Positions 37,800-47,543 of a DNA stretch of 64,000 nt are shown piece after piece. A program made the position numbers and the translations under genes. The notes under the pieces were generated by a model. The model ran no database searches. It was not told the origin of the DNA and worked only from the letters and a program-made list of their open reading frames with translations. Position 1 is the first letter of the stretch. Each line of letters opens with the position of its first letter. The DNA is from Roseburia sp. AM59-24XD (GTDB taxonomy: Bacteria; Bacillota; Clostridia; Lachnospirales; Lachnospiraceae), in NCBI RefSeq assembly GCF_003478445.1, contig NZ_QUET01000017.1:1-64000 (forward strand), in the 5' to 3' direction.

Positions 37800-39073
37800 A
37801 TGAAAGTATTAATCGTAGGCAGCGGCGGACGCGAGCATGCCATTGCATGGAGTGTGTGCCAGAGTAAGAGAGTAGACAAGATCTACTGTGCTCCGGGCAA
37901 CGGTGGAATCGCCCAGATTGCAGAGTGTGTTAATATCACAGCGATGGAATTTGACAAGCTTGCAGATTTCGCTGAGGAAAATGAGATCGACCTGACCATT
38001 ATCGGTATGGACGATCCTCTAGTTGGCGGTATTGTTGATGTATTTGAGGAGAGAGGACTTCGTGTCTTCGGACCACGCAAGAATGCAGCGATCATCGAAG
38101 GCTCCAAGAGCTTTTCCAAAGATCTGATGAAGAAATACAACATCCCAACCTGTCACTACGAGACATTCCACTCCCCGGAAGAGGCGCTTCTGTATCTTGG
38201 CGGATGTAATTTCCCGATCGTATTAAAGGCTGACGGTCTTGCACTCGGAAAGGGTGTTTTGATCTGTCAGAATCTTGAAGAGGCCGAGGCAGGAATTGCT
38301 ACACTGATGTTAGACAAGCAGTTCGGTGATGCCGGTGATACCGTTGTCATCGAGGACTTTATGGTTGGTCGCGAGGCTTCCGTTCTCTGTTTCTGCGATG
38401 GCACACATATCAAGCCAATGACAAGTGCGCAGGATCACAAGAGAGCAAAGGACGGCGATCAGGCTTAAATACCGGTGGAATGGGAACTTTCTCCCCAAGC
38501 CCGTTCTATACAGAGGAGATTCAGAAGTTCTGTGAAGAGAAGATATATCAGCCAACCATGGACGCCATGAAAGCAGAGGGAAGAGATTTCGTCGGTATTC
38601 TTTTCGTCGGTCTCATGATGACCGCAGACGGTCCAAAGGTACTCGAGTACAACGCACGTTTCGGCGATCCGGAGGCACAGGTTGTTCTTCCGCGTATGAA
38701 AAACGATATCATTGATGTGATCGACGCCTGCATCGACGGCAAGCTGGATCAGATCGATCTGCAGTTCGAGGATAATGCGGCAGTCTGTGTTGTGCTTGCA
38801 TCTGACGGATATCCGGAGCACTACGAGAAGGGCAAGCTGATCTCCGGTTTGGAGAAGTTTGACGACAAGGACGGTTACTATGTATTCCATGCAGGCACCA
38901 AGCTTACAGACGAGGGAATCGTTACGAACGGCGGACGTGTTCTCGGTGTGACCGCCAAAGGCAAAGACTTAAAGGAAGCCAGAAAGAACGCCTATGAAGC
39001 AACCGAATGGATTTCTTTCGAAAACAAATATATGCGTCACGACATCGGTAAGGCGATTGACGATGCAGAATAA
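37800..39073 (+). pseudogene. purD: Phosphoribosylamine-glycine ligase, one-base frameshift
   Basis: 424-residue GAR synthetase after repair, an ATP-grasp enzyme. The opening KVLIVGSGGREHAIAW, the hinge GPRKNAAIIEGSKSFSK, the ATP lid KADGLALGKGV and the metal site VLEYNARFGDPEAQVVLPRM are present. The frame breaks near 38463: CAGGCTTA should read CAGGGCTTA, giving KDGDQGLNTGGMGTFSP, the conserved PurD motif. This is the second broken purine gene in one operon, with the same kind of G loss as purM. Starts 5 bases after purN. Confidence 0.93.
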
Positions 39074-39135
39074 TTCTTTCTGAATGAAACAGTACTCATA
39101 TTATTTACATACTCAAATCATAAGGAGGAGAAAAC

Positions 39136-40377
39136 ATGTATCCATTTTCTGACGTAGAAAACTTTGATCCTGAAATTGCAGCAGCGATCACTGCTGAGAC
39201 CAACAGACAGCGCGAAAACATCGAGCTGATCGCATCTGAGAACCTTGTCAGCAAGGCAGTAATGTCTGCTATGGGAAGCACTCTCACCAATAAGTATGCA
39301 GAGGGTTATCCGGGCAAGCGTTATTACGGCGGATGCCAGCACGTTGATGTAGTAGAGGATCTTGCCAGAGACAGAGCCATGAAGCTGTTCGGCTGCACTT
39401 ACGCAAATGTACAGCCACATTCCGGTGCTCAGGCAAATATGACTGTATTTTTTGCACTCATGAATCCGGGTGATACTTTCATGGGAATGAACCTGGATCA
39501 CGGCGGACATCTGACACACGGAAGCCCTGTTAACCTTTCCGGTAAATACTTCCACTGTGTTCCTTACGGTGTCAACGACGAAGGCTTCATCGACTATGAT
39601 GAGGTAGAGCGCATCGCAAAGGAATGCCAGCCAAAGCTGATCGTAGCCGGTGCAAGTGCATATGCCAGAAAGATCGACTTCAAGCGTTTCCGCGAGATCG
39701 CCGATGAAGTTGGTGCTTTTCTGATGGTTGATATGGCTCATATTGCGGGACTTGTCGCTGCAGGCTATCATGAGAGTCCGATCCCATATGCACATGTTAC
39801 AACAACCACAACACATAAGACACTGCGCGGACCTAGAGGTGGTATGATCCTTTCCAGCAAGGAATTTGCAGAGGAGCATAAGCTTAACAAGGCTCTTTTC
39901 CCGGGAATCCAGGGCGGACCTCTGATGCATGTGATCGCCGCAAAGGCTGTCTGCTTCAAGGAAGCACTTGATCCAAGCTTTAAAGAGTACGGCAAGAACA
40001 TCATTGACAATGCACAGGCACTGGCAAAAGGTCTTCAGAGCCGTGGACTTAAGATCGTATCCGGCGGTACAGACAACCATCTGATGTTAGTTGATCTTGC
40101 CGATAAGGGGCTGACCGGTAAAGAAGTAGAGAAGTGGCTTGATGAAGCTCATATCACCTGCAACAAGAACACCATTCCGAACGATCCACAGTCTCCATTT
40201 GTTACAAGCGGTATCCGTCTTGGTACAGCAGCCGTAACAACAAGAGGCTTCAATACTGACGATATGGATCAGGTTGCAGAGGCAATTGCACTGATGGTAA
40301 ATGATCCGGAGGGCAATAAGGAGAAAGCAACAGCAATCGTAAAGGGACTGACCGACAAATACCCATTATACGAGTAA
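39136..40377 (+). CDS. glyA: Serine hydroxymethyltransferase
   Basis: 413-residue PLP enzyme that interconverts serine and glycine, loading one-carbon units on THF for purN and metF products. The motifs [36 protein letters not shown] and the PLP lysine in [14 protein letters not shown] are clear. ATG follows AAGGAGGAG. It stands after the purine genes and is ended by a terminator; glycine supply to purD and one-carbon supply to purN fit the location. Confidence 0.98.
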   Translation: MYPFSDVENFDPEIAAAITAETNRQRENIELIASENLVSKAVMSAMGSTLTNKYAEGYPGKRYYGGCQHVDVVEDLARDRAMKLFGCTYANVQPHSGAQANMTVFFALMNPGDTFMGMNLDHGGHLTHGSPVNLSGKYFHCVPYGVNDEGFIDYDEVERIAKECQPKLIVAGASAYARKIDFKRFREIADEVGAFLMVDMAHIAGLVAAGYHESPIPYAHVTTTTTHKTLRGPRGGMILSSKEFAEEHKLNKALFPGIQGGPLMHVIAAKAVCFKEALDPSFKEYGKNIIDNAQALAKGLQSRGLKIVSGGTDNHLMLVDLADKGLTGKEVEKWLDEAHITCNKNTIPNDPQSPFVTSGIRLGTAAVTTRGFNTDDMDQVAEAIALMVNDPEGNKEKATAIVKGLTDKYPLYE

Positions 40378-40403
40378 TTTCTTCCATAGCAATACATGAG
40401 CGG

Positions 40404-40434
40404 GGCACCTTTATCAAAAGGTGCCTATGCTTTT
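40404..40434 (+). terminator. Terminator after glyA
   Basis: GGCACCTTT / AAAGGTGCC stem with loop TATCA, then TATGCTTTT. Confidence 0.8.
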
Positions 40435-40485
40435 CTAATCCGGTACAGCGTATGTCACCGGATGCAGATAGAAAGGGAGGTCTTT

Positions 40486-41121
40486 ATGATATACAAACAG
40501 GAATACTATGAAAATATCGCAGAAAATATCATCGGCAAGTTTAACACAAGAGGAATCGAGGGATACTATTGTACAGACCGCGAGGAGGCTAATGCCAAGG
40601 CAAAACGTTTTCTGACACCCGGCTGCACCATTTCCTGGGGCGGCTCCGAAACGCTGCTTGAAATCGGTCTGATCGACGATCTGATGGAATCCGACTACAC
40701 CCTGTATGACCGTGCCAGCGCAGTCACTCCCGAAGAGAAAAGGGAGATGTATGGCAAGATCGTGACCTCCGATGTCTATTTTATGAGTTCCAATGCCATC
40801 ACATTGGATGGAGAGCTTGTTAATATTGACGGCGCCGGCAACCGTGTTGCCTGTCTCTGCCACGGACCACAGCAGGTTATCGTGATCGCAGGCATGAATA
40901 AGATCGTTCCCGATGTGCGAAGCGGCATTGCCAGAGTACATAACATGGCAGCCCCGCCAAACTCTCTGCGTCTTGGTCTGAAGACACCATGCGCCCAGTA
41001 CGGACGCTGTGCAGACTGTCTGAGCAGCGACTGCATCTGCGCCCAGACGGTTGTCACCAGATTTTCACGCATTCCGGACCGGATCAAAGTTATTCTGGTC
41101 GGTGAGGAATTAGGATTTTAA
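40486..41121 (+). CDS. LUD domain protein (LutC/YkgG-like)
   Basis: 211-residue protein of the lactate-utilisation (LUD/DUF162) superfamily. The GGSETLLEIGLIDDL motif, the SSNAITLDGELVNIDGAGNRVA block and the terminal Cys cluster CAQYGRCADCLSSDCICAQ are characteristic of the stand-alone clostridial form. LutC-type proteins act with iron-sulfur partners in L-lactate oxidation, but no lutA or lutB is near, so the role is open. ATG 40486 follows GGGAGG at 40475-40480. Confidence 0.85.
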   Translation: MIYKQEYYENIAENIIGKFNTRGIEGYYCTDREEANAKAKRFLTPGCTISWGGSETLLEIGLIDDLMESDYTLYDRASAVTPEEKREMYGKIVTSDVYFMSSNAITLDGELVNIDGAGNRVACLCHGPQQVIVIAGMNKIVPDVRSGIARVHNMAAPPNSLRLGLKTPCAQYGRCADCLSSDCICAQTVVTRFSRIPDRIKVILVGEELGF

Positions 41122-41125
41122 TTAA

Positions 41126-41198
41126 CAGGCGCTGCAACCGGGTATACGCATAACAAAGGAAAATGATGCGTTTTATGCTGATTGCCCGGAGCCTGCAG
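41126..41198 (+). other. Long imperfect stem-loop between LUD gene and small protein gene
   Basis: Nested complementary blocks: CAGGC with GCCTG, CCGGG with CCCGG, and GCATAA with TTATGC, spanning about 70 bases, followed by CAGTTTT. It may be the LUD terminator or a leader RNA of the next genes. Confidence 0.4.
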
Positions 41199-41219
41199 TT
41201 TTAAAAAGGAGTGGATATT

Positions 41220-41393
41220 ATGTGCAAGAATAAAACAGAACAGACAAGTGGATCATCCGTCCACGTTGAAGTTAATGTCACCAAGATTGTAAAATATGTC
41301 TGCCTGACCGGAATCGCGATCGTCGGGATCATTTTCGGCTGCAATGCATGGGCAGAGGTTCAGAAGGGAAACAGCAGCATTCACGCTGAATAG
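41220..41393 (+). CDS. Small single-helix membrane protein
   Basis: 57-residue protein, not recognised by family. A polar N-terminus (KNKTEQTSGSSVHVEVNV) is followed by one membrane helix (YVCLTGIAIVGIIFGCNAW) and a short polar tail. ATG 41220 follows AAAAGGAGTGG. It ends 6 bases before topB and is likely cotranscribed with it. Confidence 0.7.
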   Translation: MCKNKTEQTSGSSVHVEVNVTKIVKYVCLTGIAIVGIIFGCNAWAEVQKGNSSIHAE

Positions 41394-41399
41394 TTACTT

Positions 41400-43478
41400 A
41401 TGGGAAAAAAGTTATTTATCGCAGAAAAACCAAGTGTTGCGAGAGAATTTGCCAAAACGCTCGGCGTCAACGGCAACGCAGGCAACGGTTATCTGGAATC
41501 CAATGATTATGTAGTCACATGGTGTGTGGGACATCTTGTGACGATGAGTTATCCGGAGGTCTATGATCCGGCACTGAAGAAGTGGTCACTAAACACCATT
41601 CCTTTTATGCCGGATGAGTTTCTCTACGAGCTGATCCCGGATGTCCGAAAGCAGTTTAATATCGTCAAGGGTCTGCTAAACCGTCCCGATGTGGAACGAA
41701 TTTATGTCTGTACCGACTCCGGACGCGAAGGAGAATATATCTACCGCCTTGTCGATCAGATGGCAGAGGTGCCGGACACCAAGGATAAGCGCCGTGTCTG
41801 GATCGATTCCCAGACAGAGGAGGAGATCCTCCGCGGGATCCGCGAGGCAAAGCCGTTGTCAGAATATGATAATCTCGCAGCCTCCGCTTATCTGCGCGCC
41901 AAGGAAGACTATCTGATGGGAATCAATTTCTCCCGCGTGCTTTCACTGAAATACAGCCAGACCATTATGAATTACCGGAAAGGTGCCAAGTACGCCGCCA
42001 TCGCGGTCGGTCGTGTCATGACCTGCGTTCTCGGTATGGTCGTGCGGCGGGAGCGGGAGATCAGAAGCTTTGTCAAGACACCGTTTTACCGTGTAATCGG
42101 TCACTTCTCCTACGAGGGAAAGGAATTTGACGGCGAGTGGCGAAGCGTTGATGGCTCCGATTACTACCAGTCTCCGAAGCTTTACAAAGAAAACGGCTTC
42201 AAGGAACGGACTGATGCCGCCATCCTTTGTCAGAACTTAGGCTATCCGAAGGAAGACGGAGATGGCTGCTTTCTTCCGGAGCCGCCTGCCGAAGCTGGCA
42301 CCGCTGTTGTCGAAAAGATCGAGCGCAAGAAAGAAAAAAAGAACCCGCCGTTATTATTTAACTTGGCAGAGCTGCAGAACGTCTGCTCCAAGCTTTTCAA
42401 GATCAGCCCGGACGAAACCTTAAAGATCGTTCAGGAGCTTTACGAGAAAAAGCTGGTTACATATCCAAGAACAGACGCCCGTGTGCTCTCGACTGCCGTC
42501 TCCAAGGAGATCCACAAAAATATCGGCGGACTGCGCAATTATCCGATCGTGCGTGAGATTGCAGAGAAGATCTTATCCGGCACAAGCTACCAGAAGATTG
42601 CCTCCACCAGATACTGTGATGACAAAAAGATCACCGACCATTATGCGATCATTCCGACCGGACAGGGCTTTGGTGCCCTGAAAAGCACAAGCCTGACAAC
42701 GCAGCGCGTTTATGAGGTGATCGTGCGGCGTTTCCTCTGTATTTTCTATCCACCGGCAGAATATCAGAAGATCAGTCTGACTGCCGTTTGCGGAAACGAA
42801 CGCTTCTTCTCCGGCATCCGAATCATGCTGCAGCAGGGTTATCTGGAGATCGCAGACGCCTCCTTTTCCAAAAAGAAGCAGGCAAACCGTGACGCAGACG
42901 CAGCAAATGCGGACAACGCATCCGCCGAGGAAGAAAAGGATACCTTCGATGAGGCACTGATCGCGCTGATGAAGCAGATCCGCAAAGGAACCGTGATCGA
43001 TCTGAACCGACTCGAGATCAAGGAGGGGGAGACCTCTCCGCCGAAACGTTACAACTCCGGTTCGCTGATCCTTGCCATGGAAAATGCCGGTCAGCTGATC
43101 GAGGATGAGGAGCTTCGCTCCCAGATCAAAGGAAGCGGTATCGGCACCAGTGCCACCCGTGCAGAGATCTTAAGCAAGCTTGTCACCAAGAAATACTTAA
43201 AGCTCAACAAAAAGACACAGATCATCACGCCGGAATTTCTCGGAGAAATGGTCTACGATGTCGTTGATTCCTCCATCCGTTCCCTGCTTAACCCTGAGCT
43301 TACCGCAAGTTGGGAGAAGGGTCTTACCTACATGGCAGAGGGAACCATCACGGAAGAGGAATATATGAAGAAGCTCGAAAATTACATTGCCAAATGGGTC
43401 AACGGCGTCAAGGGACTGAATAACCAGAGCTATCTGCGCAAAAAGTTCGACGAAGCCGCTGTTTATTACAAGAAGTAA
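41400..43478 (+). CDS. topB: DNA topoisomerase III (type IA)
   Basis: 692-residue type IA topoisomerase. The TOPRIM domain shows LFIAEKPSVAREFAKTL and the metal DxD-like VCTDSGREGEYIYRLV. The catalytic Tyr is in KLVTYPRTDARVLS, and GTSATRAEILSKLVTKKYL completes the core. A charged, Ala/Asp-rich insert (about 500-530: QANRDADAANADNASAEEE) interrupts the late part of the core. No zinc-finger tail is present, as usual for TopB. Relaxes and decatenates DNA. It is not tied to a mobile element here, judging by flanking housekeeping genes. Confidence 0.93.
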   Translation: MGKKLFIAEKPSVAREFAKTLGVNGNAGNGYLESNDYVVTWCVGHLVTMSYPEVYDPALKKWSLNTIPFMPDEFLYELIPDVRKQFNIVKGLLNRPDVERIYVCTDSGREGEYIYRLVDQMAEVPDTKDKRRVWIDSQTEEEILRGIREAKPLSEYDNLAASAYLRAKEDYLMGINFSRVLSLKYSQTIMNYRKGAKYAAIAVGRVMTCVLGMVVRREREIRSFVKTPFYRVIGHFSYEGKEFDGEWRSVDGSDYYQSPKLYKENGFKERTDAAILCQNLGYPKEDGDGCFLPEPPAEAGTAVVEKIERKKEKKNPPLLFNLAELQNVCSKLFKISPDETLKIVQELYEKKLVTYPRTDARVLSTAVSKEIHKNIGGLRNYPIVREIAEKILSGTSYQKIASTRYCDDKKITDHYAIIPTGQGFGALKSTSLTTQRVYEVIVRRFLCIFYPPAEYQKISLTAVCGNERFFSGIRIMLQQGYLEIADASFSKKKQANRDADAANADNASAEEEKDTFDEALIALMKQIRKGTVIDLNRLEIKEGETSPPKRYNSGSLILAMENAGQLIEDEELRSQIKGSGIGTSATRAEILSKLVTKKYLKLNKKTQIITPEFLGEMVYDVVDSSIRSLLNPELTASWEKGLTYMAEGTITEEEYMKKLENYIAKWVNGVKGLNNQSYLRKKFDEAAVYYKK

Positions 43479-43497
43479 ATCAATAGGGAGGATTATC

Positions 43498-44169
43498 ATG
43501 TACGATGCATTAAAAAACAAGAATCTTTTTAACTTTGATGAGACGATCGCAAGTGATATTTTTACGGACCGCGAGTTTCCATGGGAGGTACTTCCTCACA
43601 TCGGAGCGTTCATTCTGACACTTGGAGCTACGCTGTCTCCGGAGGAATACGAGCAGAAAGAGGAGAATATCTGGATCGCGAAATCCGCTACCGTGGCACC
43701 GACCGCATCCATCAACGGACCATGTATCATCGGAAAGAATGCCGAGATCCGTCAGTGCGCCTTTATCCGCGGTAACGCCATTGTAGGAGAGAACTGCGTT
43801 GTCGGCAACTCCACCGAATTAAAGAACGTGATCCTGTTCAATAATGTACAGGTGCCGCATTATAACTATGTTGGCGACTCCATTCTCGGCTACAAATCAC
43901 ACATGGGAGCTGGCTCGATCACCTCCAATGTCAAGTCCGACAAGACAAAGGTAACGATCCGCTACAACGATGACGTGATTGCGACCGGACTCAAGAAGAT
44001 GGGGGCGATTCTTGGCAACTTTGTTGAGGTCGGCTGCAACAGCGTATTAAATCCGGGCACCATCATCGGAAGCAACACCAATGTTTATCCGTTATCCATG
44101 GTCAGAGGATATATTCCGAAAGGAAGTATCTACAAGCGTCAGGGCGAGATTGTCGAAAAGTCCATTTAA
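43498..44169 (+). CDS. Left-handed beta-helix acyltransferase-like protein (GlmU-C-like)
   Basis: 223-residue protein whose middle and C-terminus form hexapeptide repeats (NGPCIIGKNAEIRQCAFIRGNAIVGENCVVGNS), the left-handed beta-helix of acyltransferases. The N-terminal 60 residues (NLFNFDETIASDIFTDREFPWEVL) are a clostridial lead-in region. It is often named UDP-N-acetylglucosamine pyrophosphorylase, but no nucleotidyltransferase domain is present, so only the acetyltransferase-like half of GlmU is represented. ATG follows GGGAGG. A terminator follows at 44223. Confidence 0.8.
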   Translation: MYDALKNKNLFNFDETIASDIFTDREFPWEVLPHIGAFILTLGATLSPEEYEQKEENIWIAKSATVAPTASINGPCIIGKNAEIRQCAFIRGNAIVGENCVVGNSTELKNVILFNNVQVPHYNYVGDSILGYKSHMGAGSITSNVKSDKTKVTIRYNDDVIATGLKKMGAILGNFVEVGCNSVLNPGTIIGSNTNVYPLSMVRGYIPKGSIYKRQGEIVEKSI

Positions 44170-44222
44170 TCACACCGATTACAGCAGTCATTTCCACCCG
44201 GAGATGCCTTTTCACATTAATG

Positions 44223-44259
44223 AAAACTCACCTATTAAAATTTTTGGTGAGTTTTTTTG
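44223..44259 (+). terminator. Terminator after the beta-helix gene
   Basis: AAAACTCACC / GGTGAGTTTT stem with a 13-base loop and a run of seven T. Confidence 0.9.
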
Positions 44260-44308
44260 TCAAAAAGTGTAGACTAAATAGGAATTTTGTGCGAAAATGT
44301 AATTAGGA

Positions 44309-44325
44309 CTGCGGTGATGCCGCAG
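44309..44325 (+). other. 5'-leader hairpin of the GGGtGRT operon
   Basis: CTGCGG-TGATG-CCGCAG, a perfect 6-base stem 30 bases before the next gene; could protect the 5' end of an abundant mRNA. Confidence 0.4.
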
Positions 44326-44354
44326 ATAAAAAGCATATTGAAAGGAGCAAAATC

Positions 44355-45062
44355 ATGGTTTATTCACAGGAAGTAGAAAACATGTGCCCTGTTGCCCAGG
44401 GTGTGCATCATGGAGCTGCACCAATCCCTGAGGAAGCAAAATGGGTTCAGGCAAAGGAAGTTAAGGATATTTCCGGTTTTACACATGGTATTGGCTGGTG
44501 CGCACCTCAGCAGGGCTGCTGCAAGCTGAGCCTTAATGTAAAGGAAGGTATCATTCAGGAGGCTCTCGTTGAGACTGTTGGATGTTCAGGTATGACACAT
44601 TCCGCAGCTATGGCTGCTGAGATTCTCCCGGGTCTGACTGTTATGGAGGCACTCAATACTGACTTGGTTTGTGATGCGATCAATACAGCAATGAGAGAGT
44701 TATTCCTTCAGATCGTTTATGGTCGTTCCCAGAGTGCATTCTCTGAGGATGGACTTGCTATCGGTGCCGGTCTTGAGGATCTTGGAAAGGGTCTTCGTTC
44801 TCAGGTTGGTACTATGTATGGTACTCTGAAGAAGGGACCTCGTTACTTAGAGATGGCAGAGGGTTATGTTACTGCAATCGCATTGGATGATGAGGATATG
44901 ATCATTGGTTATAAGTTTGTAAACCTTGGTAAGATGACAGATTTCATCAAGAAGGGTGATGATCCTAATACTGCATGGGACAAGGCATCCGGACAGTACG
45001 GACGTGTTGCTGACGCAGTGAAGCTCATTGATCCGAGAACTGATGAAGAGATCGCAAAATAA
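44355..45062 (+). CDS. Iron-sulfur cluster assembly scaffold-like protein, GGGtGRT partner
   Basis: 235-residue protein related to NifU/IscU-type scaffolds as annotated in clostridia. Conserved cysteines lie in GWCAPQQGCCKLSL and ETVGCSGMTHSAAMAAEIL. It always seems to be found beside a GGGtGRT gene, and here that gene follows after 21 bases. Exact role unknown; Cys spacing suggests metal or cluster binding. Codon use differs from neighbours (frequent GGT, GCT, CGT), a mark of high expression. ATG follows AAAGGAGC. Confidence 0.75.
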   Translation: MVYSQEVENMCPVAQGVHHGAAPIPEEAKWVQAKEVKDISGFTHGIGWCAPQQGCCKLSLNVKEGIIQEALVETVGCSGMTHSAAMAAEILPGLTVMEALNTDLVCDAINTAMRELFLQIVYGRSQSAFSEDGLAIGAGLEDLGKGLRSQVGTMYGTLKKGPRYLEMAEGYVTAIALDDEDMIIGYKFVNLGKMTDFIKKGDDPNTAWDKASGQYGRVADAVKLIDPRTDEEIAK

Positions 45063-45083
45063 AGAAAAGGAGGCAAACGAATC

Positions 45084-46148
45084 ATGGCATTATTTGAATC
45101 ATATGAGAGAAGAATCGACCAGATCAACAAAGTGTTGAACAGCTATGGCATTTCTTCCATTGAAGAAGCAGAGAAAATTACAAAGGATGCTGGACTTGAT
45201 GTTTACAATCAGGTAAAGGGAATCCAGCCAATTTGTTTCGAGAACGCTTGCTGGGCATACATCGTAGGTGCAGCAATCGCAATCAAGAAAAACTGCCGTA
45301 AGGCATCAGAAGCAGCAGCAGCAATCGGAGAGGGACTTCAGTCTTTCTGTATCCCTGGTTCTGTTGCAGATACACGTAAGGTAGGTTTAGGACATGGTAA
45401 CCTTGGTAAGATGCTCCTCGAGGAAGATACCAAGTGCTTCGCATTCCTTGCAGGTCATGAGTCATTCGCAGCCGCTGAGGGTGCTATCGGTATCGCAGAG
45501 AAGGCTAACAAGGTTCGTAAAGAGCCACTTCGTGTCATCTTAAACGGTCTTGGTAAGGATGCTGCTCAGATCATCTCCCGTATCAATGGATTCACATTCG
45601 TTGAGACAGAGTATGATCCATATACAAACGAGGTTAAGGAAGTATTCCGTAAGTCTTATTCTGAGGGACTTCGTGCAAAGGTTAACTGCTACGGTGCAAA
45701 CTCTGTACCAGAGGGTGTTGCTATCATGCACAAAGAGGGCGTAGACGTATCTATCACAGGTAACTCTACAAACCCTACACGTTTCCAGCATCCGGTTGCA
45801 GGTACTTACAAGAAGGAGTGCCTGGAGCAGGGTAAGAAGTACTTCTCAGTTGCTTCCGGTGGTGGTACAGGACGTACCCTTCACCCGGATAACATGGCAG
45901 CAGGTCCTGCTTCCTATGGTATGACTGATACACTTGGCCGTATGCATAGTGATGCACAGTTCGCAGGTTCTTCTTCTGTACCGGCTCACGTTGAGATGAT
46001 GGGTCTGATCGGTGCAGGTAACAACCCTATGGTTGGTATGACAGTTGCTGTAGCAGTAGCTGTTCAGGAGCTGCTGACGCTGGCAAGTTCTAAGAAACCG
46101 CAGAAACAGGGCGTTCTCAACATTGATAATTCCTATGAAATGGTATAA
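45084..46148 (+). CDS. GGGtGRT protein
   Basis: 354-residue protein named for its motif, seen here as ASGGGTGRTLHPDN (about residue 258). Other conserved parts are IQPICFENACWAYIVGAAIAI, GNLGKMLLEEDTKCFAFLAGHESFAAAEG and GADNPM-like GLIGAGNNPMVGMTVAVAVAV. Function unknown; it pairs with the scaffold-like gene upstream and shares its high-expression codon choice. ATG follows AAGGAGG. The prophage left end lies just after its stop. Confidence 0.88.
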   Translation: MALFESYERRIDQINKVLNSYGISSIEEAEKITKDAGLDVYNQVKGIQPICFENACWAYIVGAAIAIKKNCRKASEAAAAIGEGLQSFCIPGSVADTRKVGLGHGNLGKMLLEEDTKCFAFLAGHESFAAAEGAIGIAEKANKVRKEPLRVILNGLGKDAAQIISRINGFTFVETEYDPYTNEVKEVFRKSYSEGLRAKVNCYGANSVPEGVAIMHKEGVDVSITGNSTNPTRFQHPVAGTYKKECLEQGKKYFSVASGGGTGRTLHPDNMAAGPASYGMTDTLGRMHSDAQFAGSSSVPAHVEMMGLIGAGNNPMVGMTVAVAVAVQELLTLASSKKPQKQGVLNIDNSYEMV

Positions 46149-46158
46149 AAACGTGGTC

Positions 46159-46216
46159 GTTGCACACATACTGCACACACGTTGCACACAACCTATTGCA
46201 CACACGTTGCACACAC
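46159..46216 (+). repeat. Five direct repeats of TGCACACA beside the integrase
   Basis: Copies of (G)TTGCACACA or TGCACACAC start near 46160, 46172, 46182, 46197 and 46207. Placement between the chromosomal gene and the integrase end suits arm-type integrase binding sites of attL, but this is inference. Confidence 0.6.
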
Positions 46217-46258
46217 TTTTTAAAGTGGGACAGGGTTGAGAGATAAATCATTTCAGGC

Positions 46259-46290
46259 AAAAAGGAGTGCTCGAAAGAGCACTCCTTTAA
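46259..46290 (-). terminator. Terminator of the integrase gene
   Basis: AAAGGAGTGCTC / GAGCACTCCTTT stem with a 4-base loop. Read leftward it ends in TTTTT, right after the integrase stop; it may also stop rightward transcripts. Confidence 0.85.
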
Positions 46291-47390
46291 TATTTAATCT
46301 TTAATATTTCTTTCTGCAGGAAATCACTGTCACGATGTGTATAAACTCTCTCTGTGACATCATTGATTTCATGACCAACAATCATTTTCAAAGCATATTC
46401 ATCCATATCATTCTTTTTTCCGGAAGTAATAAATGCATGTCTGGTACAATGCGGCGTATATAAGCCTGTGGCACCGATTCTCTTCATCGTTTTATTAAAC
46501 CGGGCACGATATTTATCAAATGTCATCACCGTATCATTTTGTCCATCCTCTGCCTTGATCAGAAATTCATCGGACACATTCGTCCGTTCATAATAATATC
46601 GAATAAAATCTTTGATTTTGGGATGTATCGGTACATAACGATCCTCGCCGGCTTCCGTTTTCATTCCTCCAATGATATAGTTTTCTTCCAGATGCACATT
46701 CTTTCGCTGCAGCTGACACAACTCACTTGGTCGGAATCCACTGTATATACCGATCAGGATCATTCTATTGTATCCAAACTCATAGTCGGACTCCAGTGCG
46801 TGGACATGCTCATCTGATATTGGAATCTTTTCTTTTTCCACTTTTCTTTTCGCTTTTTCCAATCCTTTAACTGAAAATTGTCTTGCCTTATTGATTTCTA
46901 CAATTTCAGCCTCTACCGCAAAATCATACATGAGATTGTATAAAGATTTCATCCGGCTCTGAATATGAGGAGACTTGCAAGATGCAATGGTTTCCCGCAT
47001 ATCCTGTATCGTTATTGCGGCAAAATTACGATGATAGAGTGGAGCACTGTGAGTATATGCAGATATTACAGTCCGCTCACTTGATTTTTCAATGGTAGGG
47101 AAGTACTGTTTTGACCAGAGTTCGTATACTTCCGAAAAAGAAAATTTATCCTGCAGTTTGTATGGGCTTTCCAGATATTTTGCCAGCGCAACGGTAGCTT
47201 CCTCTCTGGTAGCATAATATCCGAGACGGATGCGTTTCATAATGTAACTACCGTCAGCCCTTCTGACTGTACCGTCTGAGATCTGCGCTGTCCATGGTCT
47301 GCGCCGGTTTCCGGACATCTTATAAATGGATCCGGTGCTGTTGCCCCGGCGCATCTCTTTATGAACTGTTTTCTTACGTCCTCTTGCCAT
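46287..47390 (-). CDS. int: Tyrosine-family site-specific integrase
   Basis: 367-residue phage integrase. An AP2-like arm-binding region (SIYKMSGNRRRPWTAQI) and a SAM-like core-binding domain precede the catalytic domain. Catalytic residues are visible as Arg in SGFRPSELCQL, Lys in GGMKTEAGEDR, HCTRH (His-x-x-Arg), His in IVGHE and the nucleophile Tyr in ERVYTHR. ATG 47390 follows AAGGAG. It reads toward the left prophage end, as usual next to an attachment site. Confidence 0.95.
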   Translation of the reverse strand: MARGRKKTVHKEMRRGNSTGSIYKMSGNRRRPWTAQISDGTVRRADGSYIMKRIRLGYYATREEATVALAKYLESPYKLQDKFSFSEVYELWSKQYFPTIEKSSERTVISAYTHSAPLYHRNFAAITIQDMRETIASCKSPHIQSRMKSLYNLMYDFAVEAEIVEINKARQFSVKGLEKAKRKVEKEKIPISDEHVHALESDYEFGYNRMILIGIYSGFRPSELCQLQRKNVHLEENYIIGGMKTEAGEDRYVPIHPKIKDFIRYYYERTNVSDEFLIKAEDGQNDTVMTFDKYRARFNKTMKRIGATGLYTPHCTRHAFITSGKKNDMDEYALKMIVGHEINDVTERVYTHRDSDFLQKEILKIKY

Positions 47391-47543
47391 AGAAATCACT
47401 CCTTGCTATAAAACATCTACAAGCATTTTGACTTCCTTGACCGATCTGTGATAAAATAGAATATGGCAAGGAAATAAATGATATTGCGTTCACGTATTTC
47501 AGCCTGTTCCCTGGTGGTGTTGCAGCACTGCCGGGGATTTTTA

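Noticed and set aside
30384..39073. Programmed ribosomal frameshifting as the reason for the split genes
   Set aside because: No slippery heptamers or downstream structures recur, the kinase alone would need three events, and such control is unknown in purM or purD.
27803..40401. CATAGCAATACAT shared by the argB-argD gap and the region after glyA
   Set aside because: A 13-base match is expected by chance in a window of this size.
41400..43478. Topoisomerase III as a sign of a conjugative element
   Set aside because: Flanking genes are chromosomal and no relaxase, coupling protein or type IV secretion genes are present.
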